Shown: in pieces, positions 40,490-49,141 of the stretch
Layout of the letters: each line of letters starts with the position of its first letter
Numbering within the stretch: the first letter of the stretch is position 1
Source: Micromonospora sediminicola
GTDB taxonomy: Bacteria; Actinomycetota; Actinomycetes; Mycobacteriales; Micromonosporaceae
Direction: 5' to 3'
DNA: 64,000 nt
Assembly: GCF_900089585.1 (NCBI RefSeq)
Contig: NZ_FLRH01000003.1
Span: 3,114,501 to 3,178,500 of the forward strand
Made by a program: the position numbers and the translations under genes
Notes under the pieces: generated by a model
Told to the model about the DNA's origin: nothing
The model's database searches: none
The model's input: only the letters and a program-made list of their open reading frames with translations

Positions 40490-40496
40490 AGCACTC

Positions 40497-41759
40497 ATGC
40501 CCTGGAACCGCCTGCTGACCCTCGGGGTCGGCACCTGTGCGGCGGTCACTCTCAGCCTGCCGGTCGCCGCCGTCCCGGCCTCGGCCACCCCCTCCCACCA
40601 CCGCGCCGGCGGCAGCCTGGTGCTGGTCGGCGGCGCGCTGGCCGACGACAACCGGGAGATCTACGAGGACATCGTCCGGCTGGCCGGCGGCCCCGGCCGG
40701 GCCCGGATCGGCATCGTCACCGCCGGCGCCCCGGTGCCGGCCGAGGACCCCGACGCCGGCACCCCGGACTGCAACAACAGCGTCTGCAACGGTGACTACT
40801 ACGCCGACCTGTTCCGGTCCTACGGGGTGGCCGACGCGCAGTGGATCCCGATCGACCTGGACCACCCGGCCGCCGCCGACGACCCGGCGGTGGTGCGGCA
40901 GATCGAGTCGATGACCGGCTTCTTCTTCGGCGGCGGCGACCAGTACCGCTACGTCACCACCATGACGCGGGGGACGGCGCAGCGGGACAGCGCCGCGCTG
41001 GCCGCCGTCCGGCGCAAGCTGCGCGGTGGCGCGGTGGTCGCCGGCACCAGCGCCGGCGCGCAGATCATGGCCGGACGCGACATGATCACCGGTGGTTCGA
41101 CCGAGCCGGGGCTGCGCGACGGTGCGAAGCCGGGCTACTTCGACGACCCGGCGGTGCTCGGCTACCTGCCCCGGGGCGGGTTCGGGTTCTTCACCGCCGG
41201 GCTCGTGGACACCCACTTCTCCCGTCGCGGGCGGGAGGCGCGCTCGATCCGGCTCGCCTCGGACACCCGGCACACCCGGGTCTTCGGGCTGGACGAGAAC
41301 ACCGCGCTGGAGGTGACCGGCGTGGGTGGTCGCCGTACCGCGCTGCGGGTGCTCGGCCAGCGCGGGGTCAGCGTCCTCGACCTGCGCCGGGCCCGGGTGA
41401 CCGACCACGGTGGAGTGTGGGGGATCGAGGGCGTGCGGTGGAGCCGGCTCACCGCCGGCGACGCCTACCTCGCGTCGCGCTGGACCGTGGTGCCGGCTGC
41501 CGGCAAGCCGCGCGTGCGGCCGGCGGTGGGACCGTGCACGGCGACCCCGTCGGAGGACGTCTTCTACGACTACGCCATGGTCGGCCTGGTCGAGGAGGGG
41601 CTCGCCGCCCGCACCGGCTGCGTGGCGGTCGGCGGCACGTCGTACGAGAAGGACCCGCAGTGGGCGGCGCGGTTGACCCGAGGCTCCGGGTTCGCGGCCT
41701 TCCGGGGCACGACGGCGACCACGTTCACCGACGTGGTGGTCGGCATCCGACCGGCCTGA
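40497..41759 (+). CDS. Secreted cyanophycinase-like S51 peptidase (copy 1)
   Basis: 420 residues. Signal peptide (about 1-31, ending ASA). S51/cyanophycinase fold with LVLVGGALADD, FFFGGGDQYRY (Gln149), nucleophile Ser185 in AGTSAGAQIM, His240 in DTHFSRRGR, and Glu267 in GLDENTAL; these match the serine protease-type active site of cyanophycinases. A C-terminal part (about 340-420) carries further Cys-bearing sequence. Secreted members (CphE) cut cyanophycin into beta-Asp-Arg dipeptides. Start ATG at 40497 with GAGGAG upstream. The promoter shows no RpiR-type site, unlike copy 2. True substrate is inferred from family. Confidence 0.85.
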   Translation: MPWNRLLTLGVGTCAAVTLSLPVAAVPASATPSHHRAGGSLVLVGGALADDNREIYEDIVRLAGGPGRARIGIVTAGAPVPAEDPDAGTPDCNNSVCNGDYYADLFRSYGVADAQWIPIDLDHPAAADDPAVVRQIESMTGFFFGGGDQYRYVTTMTRGTAQRDSAALAAVRRKLRGGAVVAGTSAGAQIMAGRDMITGGSTEPGLRDGAKPGYFDDPAVLGYLPRGGFGFFTAGLVDTHFSRRGREARSIRLASDTRHTRVFGLDENTALEVTGVGGRRTALRVLGQRGVSVLDLRRARVTDHGGVWGIEGVRWSRLTAGDAYLASRWTVVPAAGKPRVRPAVGPCTATPSEDVFYDYAMVGLVEEGLAARTGCVAVGGTSYEKDPQWAARLTRGSGFAAFRGTTATTFTDVVVGIRPA

Positions 41760-41767
41760 CGTGGGCG

Positions 41768-41800
41768 CGGCGGCGCCGGGCCGGACGCCCGGCGCCGCCG
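41768..41800 (+). terminator. Hairpin terminator after cyanophycinase-like copy 1
   Basis: Perfect 14-bp stem (41768-41781 with 41787-41800) and 5-nt loop, 8 nt after the stop. Confidence 0.85.
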
Positions 41801-41810
41801 TCACGAAGAT

Positions 41811-41863
41811 GTAACAGAAGTTACGTATTGAGCAGTGAACTTAATGGATGTAACTTCTGTTTC
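41811..41863 (+). promoter_or_regulatory. Paired RpiR-type operators and promoter for cyanophycinase-like copy 2
   Basis: Site 1 GTAACAGAAGTTAC (41811-41824) is a perfect GTAAC-N4-GTTAC dyad; site 2 GTAACTTCTGTTTC (41850-41863) has one mismatch. Centres are 39 bp apart. Between and under them lies TTGAGC (41828-41833), 17-bp spacer, TAACTT (41851-41856), so site 2 covers the -10. The same pair spacing recurs at 44297-44349. Confidence 0.75.
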
Positions 41864-41891
41864 ATCGCTTCGTGGCCCCTCGGAGGTGCCC

Positions 41892-43319
41892 ATGTCCCCT
41901 TCCCGCAACTCCCGTCGACTCGCCGTGACGGCCGCCGCCGCCGCGCTGCTCACCGTCGCCCCGCTCGGCGTCACCGCCGCCCACGCCCAGGTCACCCGGG
42001 TACGCCAGGGCAGCGCCACCGACGCCAGCCGGGCGAGCTGGTCCGGCCCGGCGTACACCATGAACGGTTCCGGCGGCATCGTCACCGCCACCATGACGAA
42101 GGCGGTCGACGCCATCCGTGGCGGCACCGGCGCGATCGACGTGGTGGTGATCGCCGGCTCCGGCTCCGGCACCCCGGAGTGCGACGTGATCACCCCGTTG
42201 GCCGGCGTCAACTCGTGCACCACGCTCACTCTCACCGCGGCCAACGACGGCAACAACAGCCAGGTCAACACCGACGTCCGCAACGCCGAGTTCGTCTACT
42301 TCGCCGGCGGCGACCAGTGCCGCTACGTGGCCTGGAAGGGCACCGCGCTGGAGGCGTCGGTCGAGTCGGTGGTGGCCAAGGGCGGCGGCGTGGGCGGCGG
42401 CAGCGCCGGGCACCACGTCAACAGCGACGTGGTCTACGACGCCTGCGCCGCCAGCGCCACCTCCTCGGGCGCGCTGGCCAACCCGTACGACCGGTCGCTG
42501 ACGTTCACCACCGGCATGTTCCGCTGGCCGAACTACGCCGGCACGATCAACGACTCGCACTTCGTCACCCGCGACCGGATGGGACGGACCATGGCGTTCG
42601 TGGCCCGCGCGGTCAAGGACGGGCTGGTGCCCGGCGGCAAGGCGTGGGGCGTCGGGGTCGAGGAGGGCGCGTCGCTCTACCTCGACCGCGCCGGCCGGGC
42701 GACGCTCAGCGGCCCGAGCGCCTACGTCGTGCTCGGCGACCACCAGCCCGAGGTGGCCGTCTCCGGTCAGCCGCTCACCTACACCAATTTCAAGATCTGG
42801 AAACTGACCAACGGGCAGAGCTACGACTTCGCCAACCGGCCCACCTGCGGCTACTACCTGCGCAGCGTCCGCGCCGGGGTGCCGGACGCCAGTCTCTACA
42901 GCGGCACGCCGGTCACCGACTGCTCGACCACCCCGCCGCCGTCGGGCGGTTCCACGTTCGCCGAGGCGGAGCCGAACGACTCCCGTACGGCCGCGAACGA
43001 CATCTCCGGGCTGACCTTCCCGGCCACCGTGACCGGGGACATGAAGAGCACCTCCGACCGGGACTACTTCTCCCTCACGCTCGGCAGTGGACAGACGCTG
43101 ACCGTGAACTGCGCGGTGCCGACCGCGTACGACGCCGACCTCTACCTGCTCAGCGCGAGCGGGAGCACGCTGACCCGCTCGGTGAACGACGGCGCCGGGG
43201 CGGACGAGTCGGTCACCCTGACCCGGACCGCGTCCGGCTCGGCCACCTACCACCTCGACCTGGAGGCGTACGCCGGCTCCGGCACGGCCGACTACGCCTG
43301 CGTGGTCGCGAAGTCCTGA
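41892..43319 (+). CDS. Secreted cyanophycinase-like S51 peptidase with PPC domain (copy 2)
   Basis: 475 residues. Signal peptide (about 1-32, ending AHAQ). Catalytic part (about 40-355): FVYFAGGDQCRYV (Gln142), nucleophile Ser171 in VGGGSAGHHV, His223 in NDSHFVTRDRMGR, Glu257/258 in GVGVEEGASL. After a short Pro/Ser linker a bacterial pre-peptidase C-terminal (PPC) beta-sandwich (about 370-475: EAEPNDSRTAANDI, DRDYFSLTL, YDADLYLLSAS) probably aids secretion or substrate contact. ATG at 41892 is preferred because CGGAGG lies just before it and earlier ATGs overlap the operator region. Distant paralogue of copy 1; the two share only the active-site motifs. Controlled by the operator pair at 41811-41863. 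Confidence 0.85.
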   Translation: MSPSRNSRRLAVTAAAAALLTVAPLGVTAAHAQVTRVRQGSATDASRASWSGPAYTMNGSGGIVTATMTKAVDAIRGGTGAIDVVVIAGSGSGTPECDVITPLAGVNSCTTLTLTAANDGNNSQVNTDVRNAEFVYFAGGDQCRYVAWKGTALEASVESVVAKGGGVGGGSAGHHVNSDVVYDACAASATSSGALANPYDRSLTFTTGMFRWPNYAGTINDSHFVTRDRMGRTMAFVARAVKDGLVPGGKAWGVGVEEGASLYLDRAGRATLSGPSAYVVLGDHQPEVAVSGQPLTYTNFKIWKLTNGQSYDFANRPTCGYYLRSVRAGVPDASLYSGTPVTDCSTTPPPSGGSTFAEAEPNDSRTAANDISGLTFPATVTGDMKSTSDRDYFSLTLGSGQTLTVNCAVPTAYDADLYLLSASGSTLTRSVNDGAGADESVTLTRTASGSATYHLDLEAYAGSGTADYACVVAKS

Positions 43320-43335
43320 CCCGGCACCCCCCGAA

Positions 43336-43374
43336 GGGTCCGCGGGCGGGCGGCGACGCCCCGCCCGCGGACCC
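43336..43374 (+). terminator. Hairpin terminator after cyanophycinase-like copy 2
   Basis: Perfect 15-bp stem (43336-43350 with 43360-43374) and 9-nt loop, 16 nt after the stop. Confidence 0.85.
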
Positions 43375-43407
43375 GCCGCCGTCGCCGGGAGCGACGCGGC
43401 GGGCCGC

Positions 43408-43413
43408 TACGCT
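43408..43413 (+). promoter_or_regulatory. -10 element for leaderless rpiR-type gene
   Basis: TACGCT six nt before the GTG at 43420, with no ribosome site in between. No operator copy overlaps it, so the regulator is probably made constitutively. Confidence 0.55.
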
Positions 43414-43419
43414 CTGCTC

Positions 43420-44298
43420 GTGTCGAACCCCGATGACGAGACCCAGGCCGTGGGGGTCGCGGCGCTGATCCGCCAGCGGCTCGGTGAGTGCAGCCCGGCC
43501 GAACGCCGGGTGGCCCGCGCCCTGCTCGCCTCCTATCCGTCCGCCGGCCTGGGCACGGTCGCGGCGCTGGCCGAGCGGGCCGAGGTGAGCGCGCCGACGG
43601 TGTTGCGTTTCCTGTCCCGGCTGGGCTTCGGTGGTTACCCGGAGTTCCAGCGGGCGCTGCGCGACGAACTGGCCGAGCGGGAGACCTCGCCGCTGATTGC
43701 CTACCGGGCGACCGAGCGCAGCGGGGCGCCGCCGCGCGGGGCGCTGTCCCGGGCCGCCGCGGCGCTGCCCGAGGCGGTGGGCGGCACGCTGGCCGACCTT
43801 CCGCAGGGTGAGCTGGACGCGGCCGTGCGCCTCTTCGCCGACCAGCAGTACCGGGTCACCGCGGCCGGTGGCCGGTTCTCCGCGCTGTTCGCCAACTACC
43901 TGGTGCTGCACCTGATGCAGGTGCGGGGCAACAGTCGGCTGCTGCCCGCCGGCCCGGTGGAGCGGGCCGACATGCTGGTGGACGTCGGCAAACGGGACCT
44001 GGTGGTGCTCTTCGACTTCCGGCGGTACGAGGAGTCGACCCTGGCCCTGGCCCGGGAGGTGACCGGCCGGGGCGCCCGGGTGGTGCTGTTCACCGACCGG
44101 TGGCTCTCGCCGGTGGCCGGTCTGGCCGAGGTGGTGCTGCCCAGCCGGGTCGACTCGCCCTCGCCCTACGACAGCTTCGTGCCCACGCTGGCGCTGGTGG
44201 AGACGCTGGTCGCGGCGCTGATCGACCGACTCGGCCCGGTGGCCGGCGCCCGCCTCAAGGCGATGGAGGGGGCGCAGCAGGCGTTCGGCGTCCGCTGA
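43420..44298 (+). CDS. MurR/RpiR-family transcriptional regulator
   Basis: 292 residues. N-terminal HTH_6 domain (about 10-85: LGECSPAERRVARALLASYP, AERAEVSAPTVLRFLSRLGF, GYPEFQRALRDEL) and a C-terminal SIS-like domain (about 135-275: YRVTAAGGRFSALFANYLVL, LVVLFDFRRYEESTLALARE, VLFTDRWLSPVAGLAEVVLP). RpiR proteins usually bind sugar phosphates through SIS, but several sit beside amino-acid or peptide importers. Here it lies between a cyanophycinase-like gene and an amino-acid-type importer, and matching operator pairs precede both, so it probably controls both. GTG at 43420 is leaderless-looking. Confidence 0.88.
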   Translation: MSNPDDETQAVGVAALIRQRLGECSPAERRVARALLASYPSAGLGTVAALAERAEVSAPTVLRFLSRLGFGGYPEFQRALRDELAERETSPLIAYRATERSGAPPRGALSRAAAALPEAVGGTLADLPQGELDAAVRLFADQQYRVTAAGGRFSALFANYLVLHLMQVRGNSRLLPAGPVERADMLVDVGKRDLVVLFDFRRYEESTLALAREVTGRGARVVLFTDRWLSPVAGLAEVVLPSRVDSPSPYDSFVPTLALVETLVAALIDRLGPVAGARLKAMEGAQQAFGVR

Positions 44299-44349
44299 AA
44301 CGTACGTTACAGAAAACTGTAACCACACCGAGATCGTAACGTGAGTTAC
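44297..44349 (+). promoter_or_regulatory. RpiR-type operator cluster upstream of the amino-acid importer
   Basis: GAAACGTACGTTAC (44297-44310, one mismatch) and GTAACGTGAGTTAC (44336-44349, perfect GTAAC-N4-GTTAC) are centred 39 bp apart. A further dyad GTTACAG-AAAA-CTGTAAC spans 44306-44323. A -10-like TAACGT (44337-44342) falls inside the downstream site, as at the copy 2 promoter. Confidence 0.72.
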
Positions 44350-44390
44350 AGTCCGGGGGCTGGCTGTTCCGGCCCCCGGAAGGACTCCCC

Positions 44391-45332
44391 ATGCGCATCC
44401 GTTCCCTTGCCCTGCTCGGCGTGACCTCGGCGCTGCTCGCCGCCACCGCCGCCTGCGGCTCCTCCTCGGCCGGTGGCTCCACCGACGAGATCACACCCGT
44501 CTCGGTCACCATCGACGGCGTCGGCGCCGTCGAGACCGACAAGGCCCTCGCCGCCAAGGTCCCCGCCGACGTGCGCGGCCGAGGCGGCGTCACGGTCGCC
44601 ACCAACGCCCCCTACCAGCCGTTCATCGACTTCAAGGTCGAGGGCCGCACCGACGAGTTCGTCGGCCTCGACCACGACCTGTTCCAGGCCGCCTCGGCGC
44701 GGCTCGGCCTGAAGGCCACCTTCACCCAGCAGCCGTTCGACGGTCTGGTGCCCGGCCTGCAGGCCGCGAAGTACGACGCGATCGCCGGCGGCATCACCGA
44801 CAAGAAGGAACGCCAGCAGGTCGCCACGTTCGTCGACTACTCCGCCTCCGGCACCGGCTTCCTGGTCGCCGCCGGCAACCCGCTCGGCGTGAAGACGGTG
44901 GCCGACCTCTGCGGCCGCACGGTCGCCGTGCAGAAGGCCAGCAACCAGGCGAAGAACCTGGCCACGTACGCCAAGGAGAGCTGCGCCGGCCGGCCGTTGC
45001 AGGTCAAGGAGTACCCGGAGAACCCGCAGGCGGTGCAGGCGCTGATCGCCGGCAACGTGCAGGTCGTCGCCGCCACCCGGGTGAACCTGGTGGACACCGC
45101 CGGCGCGCTCGCCGGCAAGGCCGAGCTGGTCGACGACCCGTCCTCGCCCAACGGCTGGCTGGCCAGCCCGAACGGCTTCGGCTTCCTCAAGGCCCAGAAG
45201 GACCTCGCCGAGGCGTACCGGGCCGCCGTGCAGTCGCTCATCGACGACGGCACCTACGGCAAGATCCTGGCCCACTGGAAGCAGACCCCGATCGCCGTCG
45301 AGAAGGCCACGATCGACCAGGCCATCGACTGA
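44391..45332 (+). CDS. Amino-acid/opine-type ABC transporter substrate-binding lipoprotein (SBP_bac_3)
   Basis: 313 residues. Lipobox TAAC (Cys about residue 22), Ser/Gly tether, then a family 3 solute-binding fold: [79 protein letters not shown]. This family binds polar amino acids, opines and small amides. With cyanophycinase-like enzymes and an M20 peptidase in the locus, a beta-Asp-Arg dipeptide, arginine or aspartate is a plausible ligand; inferred only. ATG at 44391 follows GGAAGGA. A hairpin separates it from the permease gene. Confidence 0.88.
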   Translation: MRIRSLALLGVTSALLAATAACGSSSAGGSTDEITPVSVTIDGVGAVETDKALAAKVPADVRGRGGVTVATNAPYQPFIDFKVEGRTDEFVGLDHDLFQAASARLGLKATFTQQPFDGLVPGLQAAKYDAIAGGITDKKERQQVATFVDYSASGTGFLVAAGNPLGVKTVADLCGRTVAVQKASNQAKNLATYAKESCAGRPLQVKEYPENPQAVQALIAGNVQVVAATRVNLVDTAGALAGKAELVDDPSSPNGWLASPNGFGFLKAQKDLAEAYRAAVQSLIDDGTYGKILAHWKQTPIAVEKATIDQAID

Positions 45333-45358
45333 CCCGGCGGACCACCGCCCCCCGATCC

Positions 45359-45417
45359 GCGGTCGCCGGGCGCCCTCTGATTCCGTGAGGGCGGGCCCGG
45401 AGGCGCCCGGCGACCGC
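45359..45417 (+). terminator. Intercistronic hairpin after the SBP_bac_3 gene
   Basis: Perfect 16-bp outer stem (45359-45374 with 45402-45417) enclosing a nested 6-bp hairpin (45372-45377 with 45387-45392) that competes with it. Located between stop 45332 and the permease start 45446. Confidence 0.7.
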
Positions 45418-45445
45418 CGCACCCCCTGCCGGAGGCACCCCCGCG

Positions 45446-46303
45446 ATGACCACCCCCGACACCCCGGCGGTACGGGTCGTTCCCGTCCGTCACTACGGCC
45501 GCTGGCTGACCGCGCTGGTCGTGGCCGGCCTGGCCGCCCTGTTCCTGCGGGCGCTGCTGAGCAGCCCCAACCTCGAACCCGGCACGGTCGCCCACTACCT
45601 GTTCCAGGACTACGTGCTCGACGGCGTGCTCACCACGCTCTGGCTGACCCTGCTCGCCATGGTCCTCGGCACCGCCGGCGGCATCCTGCTGGCCGTGCTG
45701 CGGCTGTCGGACAACCCGGTGCTGCGCGGCGTGTCCTGGACGTTCATCTGGGTCTTCCGCGGCACCCCGCTGCTGGTGCAGATCATCTTCTTCGGCTTCC
45801 TCGGCGCGCTCTTCCCCCGGCTCACAGTGACCGTGCCGTTCACCGGCACCGTCCTGTTCGACCGGCCCACCAGCGTGGTGGTCACCGGCACCGTCGCCGC
45901 CGTGCTCGCGCTGTCGCTCAACGAGATGGCGTACGCCGCCGAGGTGATCCGCGGCGGCATCCTGGCCGTCGACGGCGGCCAGACCGAGGCCGCCGCCGCC
46001 CTCGGCATGGGCCCCACGCTCACCCTGCGCCGGGTGGTGCTGCCCCAGGCCATGCGCGTGATCATCCCGCCGATGGGCAACGAGACCATCACCATGCTCA
46101 AGTCCACCGCGCTGGTGTCGATCATCGCCGGGCGGGACCTGATGACCGCCGTGCAGAGCGTCTACCAGAACAACTACAAGGTGATCCCGCTGCTCGTGGT
46201 GGCGGCGATCTGGTACCTCGCCCTGGTCAGCCTCCTCTCCGCCGGCCAGTGGCTGGTGGAGCGCCGGTTCGGCCGCGGCTTCGCCCGGGGAGGCGTGCGA
46301 TGA
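45446..46303 (+). CDS. Polar amino-acid ABC transporter permease
   Basis: 285 residues. HisM/GlnP-type permease: [35 protein letters not shown], and the EAA-like loop [20 protein letters not shown] (about residues 175-194), followed by [17 protein letters not shown]. Only one permease gene is present, so it should act as a homodimer. ATG at 45446 with GGAGG ahead. Overlaps the ATPase gene by ATGA. Confidence 0.92.
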   Translation: MTTPDTPAVRVVPVRHYGRWLTALVVAGLAALFLRALLSSPNLEPGTVAHYLFQDYVLDGVLTTLWLTLLAMVLGTAGGILLAVLRLSDNPVLRGVSWTFIWVFRGTPLLVQIIFFGFLGALFPRLTVTVPFTGTVLFDRPTSVVVTGTVAAVLALSLNEMAYAAEVIRGGILAVDGGQTEAAAALGMGPTLTLRRVVLPQAMRVIIPPMGNETITMLKSTALVSIIAGRDLMTAVQSVYQNNYKVIPLLVVAAIWYLALVSLLSAGQWLVERRFGRGFARGGVR

Positions 46304-47061
46304 CGGCGATGGTCCGTGCCGAGGGTGTCACCAAGCGGTTCGGCCCGGTCGAGGTGCTCAGGGGCATCGACCTGACCGTGGCCCCCGGCGAGGTGGCCTG
46401 CCTGCTCGGCCCGTCCGGCTCCGGCAAGTCCACGTTCCTGCGCTGCGTCAACCACCTCGAGCGCATCGACGGCGGCCAGCTCGCGGTCGACGGCGAACTG
46501 GTCGGCTACCGCCGCCACGGCGACCGGCTGCACGAGCTGAAGGCCCGCGAGGTGGCCGTGCGACGCCGCGACATCGGCATGGTCTTCCAGCGGTTCAACC
46601 TCTTTCCGCACCTCACCGCGCTCGGCAACGTGACCGAGGCGCCGGTGCGGGTGCTGCGGACCCCGCGCGGGCGCGCCCGCGAGGAGGCGCTGCGGCTGCT
46701 CGACCGCGTCGGCCTGGCCGACCGCGCGCACCACTACCCGGGCCAGCTCTCCGGCGGGCAGCAGCAGCGGGTGGCGATCGCCCGGGCGCTGGCCATGCGC
46801 CCGAAGCTGATGCTCTTCGACGAGCCCACCTCGGCGCTCGACCCGGAGCTGGTCGGGGAGGTGCTGGACGTGATGAAGGGCCTCGCCGCCGACGGCATGA
46901 CCATGGTGGTGGTGACCCACGAGATGGGCTTCGCCCGCGAGGTGGCCGACCAGGTCGCGTTCCTCGACGAGGGCGTGGTGGTCGAGGTCGGCCCACCGGA
47001 CGAGGTGCTCGGCCGCCCCCGGCACGAGCGCACCCGCGCCTTCCTCGACAAGGTGCTCTGA
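46300..47061 (+). CDS. Polar amino-acid ABC transporter ATPase
   Basis: 253 residues, GlnQ/HisP-type. Walker [11 protein letters not shown] (about 36-45), Q-loop [17 protein letters not shown], signature [15 protein letters not shown], Walker [14 protein letters not shown], switch His in [13 protein letters not shown]. Powers the importer formed with the genes at 44391 and 45446. ATG at 46300 overlaps the permease stop; a TGATG junction links it to the M20 gene. Confidence 0.95.
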   Translation: MTAMVRAEGVTKRFGPVEVLRGIDLTVAPGEVACLLGPSGSGKSTFLRCVNHLERIDGGQLAVDGELVGYRRHGDRLHELKAREVAVRRRDIGMVFQRFNLFPHLTALGNVTEAPVRVLRTPRGRAREEALRLLDRVGLADRAHHYPGQLSGGQQQRVAIARALAMRPKLMLFDEPTSALDPELVGEVLDVMKGLAADGMTMVVVTHEMGFAREVADQVAFLDEGVVVEVGPPDEVLGRPRHERTRAFLDKVL

Positions 47062-48236
47062 TGGATCCGCTGCTCGGCGCGGCCGGCGACCGGCTGTCCG
47101 CGTACCACGACCGGCTCGCCCGGCTGGTCGCCGTCGACTCCGGCTCCGGCCAGGTCGACGGGCTGCGGGAGGTCGGTGACCTGGTGCAGGGCTGGTGCCT
47201 CGGCGCCGGGCTGGCCGTCGAGCGGGTGCCGGTCGCCGACGCCGCCGGCCAGGCACTCGGGGACGTGCTGATCGCCCGCCGCCGTGGCGCGGGGACCCGG
47301 CGGATCCTGCTCGCCGGCCACCTGGACACCGTCTTCCCGCCCGGCACGGCCGCCGCGCGCCCCTTCCGGGTGCAGGACGGCCGGGCGTACGGCCCGGGGG
47401 TCAGCGACGACAAGGGCGGCGTGCTCGCCGGGCTGGCCGCCGTCGAGGTGCTCGCCGCGCTGGACCGCCACCGGTACGGCGAGCTGGTGCTGGTCTGCAC
47501 GCCCGACGAGGAGATCGGTTCGGTCGGCAGCCGGCCGCTGCTGCGTACCCTCGGGGCCGAGGCCGATGTGGCGCTCTGCCTGGAGTGCGCCCGCGACAAC
47601 GGCGACCTGGTGTCGGCCCGCAAGGGCGTCGCCGACCTCGCGGTGACGCTGCGCGGGCGGGCCGCGCACGCCGGCATCGAGCCGGAGCGGGGTGCCAACG
47701 CGCTGCTCGCCGCAGCCCGGCTGACCATCGCGTTGGACCAGCTCAACGGCCGTTGGCCCGGGGTGACGGTGAACGTGGGCGCGCTGGAGGCGGGCGGCCG
47801 GCCCAACGTGGTCGCCGACCGGGCCCGGATGCTGGTCGACCTGCGCGCCTGGCGCACCGGCGAGTACGAGGCGGCGCTGGCCGAGATCCGTCGGCTGGTC
47901 GCCGAGCCGGTGGTGTCCGGTGTGCACGCCGACCTGACCGTGCACGCGCCCACCCCGCCGTGGGAGCCGGGGCCGGCCGGGCGCCGGCTGGCCGAGCTGG
48001 CGGCGAAGGTGGGCGCGGGGCTCGGCGTACCGGTCTCGCACACCGCGACCGGCGGCTGCGCGGACGCGAACCTGCTGGCCGAGGCCGGTGCCGCCGTGCT
48101 CGACGGGCTCGGCCCGATCGGCGGCGCCGACCACAGCCCGGGGGAGTGGCTCGACCTCGACTCGGTGGTGCCCCGGGTGGCGCTGCTGGCCGGCCTGATC
48201 GACGCGATCGGAGCGGGGGACCGCATCGGCATGTAG
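47061..48236 (+). CDS. M20-family metallopeptidase
   Basis: 391 residues, M20 (ArgE/DapE/CPG2) fold. Zinc and catalytic motifs: LLAGHLDTVF (His and catalytic Asp), YGPGVSDDKGGVLAG (bridging Asp), TPDEEIGSVGS (catalytic Glu pair), CLECARDNGDLVSARKG, and a C-terminal ADHSPGEW His. The dimerisation lid lies at about 185-290. The closest pattern is glutamate carboxypeptidase/CPG2. No signal peptide, so it hydrolyses an imported dipeptide or N-acyl amino acid in the cytoplasm. It is translationally linked to the importer, which makes it the likely enzyme acting on the transported compound. Confidence 0.9.
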   Translation: MDPLLGAAGDRLSAYHDRLARLVAVDSGSGQVDGLREVGDLVQGWCLGAGLAVERVPVADAAGQALGDVLIARRRGAGTRRILLAGHLDTVFPPGTAAARPFRVQDGRAYGPGVSDDKGGVLAGLAAVEVLAALDRHRYGELVLVCTPDEEIGSVGSRPLLRTLGAEADVALCLECARDNGDLVSARKGVADLAVTLRGRAAHAGIEPERGANALLAAARLTIALDQLNGRWPGVTVNVGALEAGGRPNVVADRARMLVDLRAWRTGEYEAALAEIRRLVAEPVVSGVHADLTVHAPTPPWEPGPAGRRLAELAAKVGAGLGVPVSHTATGGCADANLLAEAGAAVLDGLGPIGGADHSPGEWLDLDSVVPRVALLAGLIDAIGAGDRIGM

Positions 48237-48268
48237 CCGGATTCCGGAATTCTACTTCCTGTCCTGGG

Positions 48269-48274
48269 TAGGAT
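48269..48274 (+). promoter_or_regulatory. -10 element for leaderless DUF6671 gene
   Basis: TAGGAT seven nt before the GTG at 48282. A 10-bp palindrome ATTCCGGAAT (48241-48250) lies upstream, near the -35 position, and may be an operator. Confidence 0.5.
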
Positions 48275-48281
48275 CGGTGGC

Positions 48282-49127
48282 GTGGAGCCGTCACCGTTCC
48301 GGGGCGTGGTGGCCTGCCTGGCGACCATGCACGGCAAGCAGTGGGCGCTGCGTCCGCTGCTGCGTCGCCGGCTCGGGATGAGCGTGCGGGTGGCGTCGGT
48401 GGACACCGACGCCCTCGGCACGTTCACCGGCGAGGTGCGGCGGGTCGGGTCGGCGCGGGAGACCGTGGTGCGCAAGGCCCGGCTCGGGATGGCCGCCACC
48501 GGATCCCTGGTCGGGCTGGCCAGCGAAGGGGCGTTCGGCCCGCATCCGGCGGCCCCCTGGACACCCGCCGACGTGGAGTACGTGGCGCTGGTCGACGACC
48601 GGTCGGGCCTGACCGTGGTGGAGAGCGCCCTGAGCGTCGAGACCAACCACGGCCAGGTGATCACCGACGGGCGGGACCGGGCCGCCGTGCTCGCGTTCCT
48701 GCGCCGGGTCGGGTTCCCGCACCACGCGGTCGTCGTCCGGCCCGCGACCGGGCCCGGTCGGCCGGTCAAGGGCCTGCGTCGGCTCGCCGACGTGCTCGCG
48801 GCCGTCCGGCGGGCCGCCGTCGACTCCGACGACGGCACCGCCGTGCTCGGCGCGGACCTGCGGGCCCACGTCAACCCGACCCGGATGCGGGTCATCGCCG
48901 CTGCCGGTCGGCGACTGGCCCGGCGTCTCGCCGCACCCTGTCCCGCCTGTGCGGCGCCCGGGTTCGGCCCGGTCGGCGCCGAACCGGGGCTGCCCTGCCG
49001 CGACTGCGGCACACCGACCCCGCGGGACGCGTCGCTGATCTCGGGCTGCGGCCGGTGTCCGTACCGCTCGTCCCGCCCGGTGGCGGGCGCCGCCGACCCC
49101 GGATCGTGCCCGGCGTGCAACCCCTGA
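48282..49127 (+). CDS. DUF6671-type protein with C-terminal zinc ribbon
   Basis: 281 residues, cytoplasmic, no signal. The N-terminal region has VVACLATMHGKQWALRPLLR, FTGEVRRVGSARETVVRKAR, and SLVGLASEGAFGPHP; the C-terminal quarter holds four Cys pairs (CPAC, CRDC, CGRC, CPAC) arranged as two zinc ribbons. This matches what is catalogued as DUF6671; role unknown. GTG at 48282 is leaderless-looking. It converges on the carbonic-anhydrase-like gene with 14 bp between stops, sharing the short dyad CCCTGA...TCAGGG (49122-49147). Confidence 0.7.
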   Translation: MEPSPFRGVVACLATMHGKQWALRPLLRRRLGMSVRVASVDTDALGTFTGEVRRVGSARETVVRKARLGMAATGSLVGLASEGAFGPHPAAPWTPADVEYVALVDDRSGLTVVESALSVETNHGQVITDGRDRAAVLAFLRRVGFPHHAVVVRPATGPGRPVKGLRRLADVLAAVRRAAVDSDDGTAVLGADLRAHVNPTRMRVIAAAGRRLARRLAAPCPACAAPGFGPVGAEPGLPCRDCGTPTPRDASLISGCGRCPYRSSRPVAGAADPGSCPACNP

Positions 49128-49141
49128 CGGCGCCGCCGGGC

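Noticed and set aside
46613..49120. 835-residue open frame on the minus strand
   Set aside because: It is antisense to the ATPase, M20 and DUF6671 genes, is rich in Arg/Ser/Pro/Ala and has no family motif; typical high-GC shadow.
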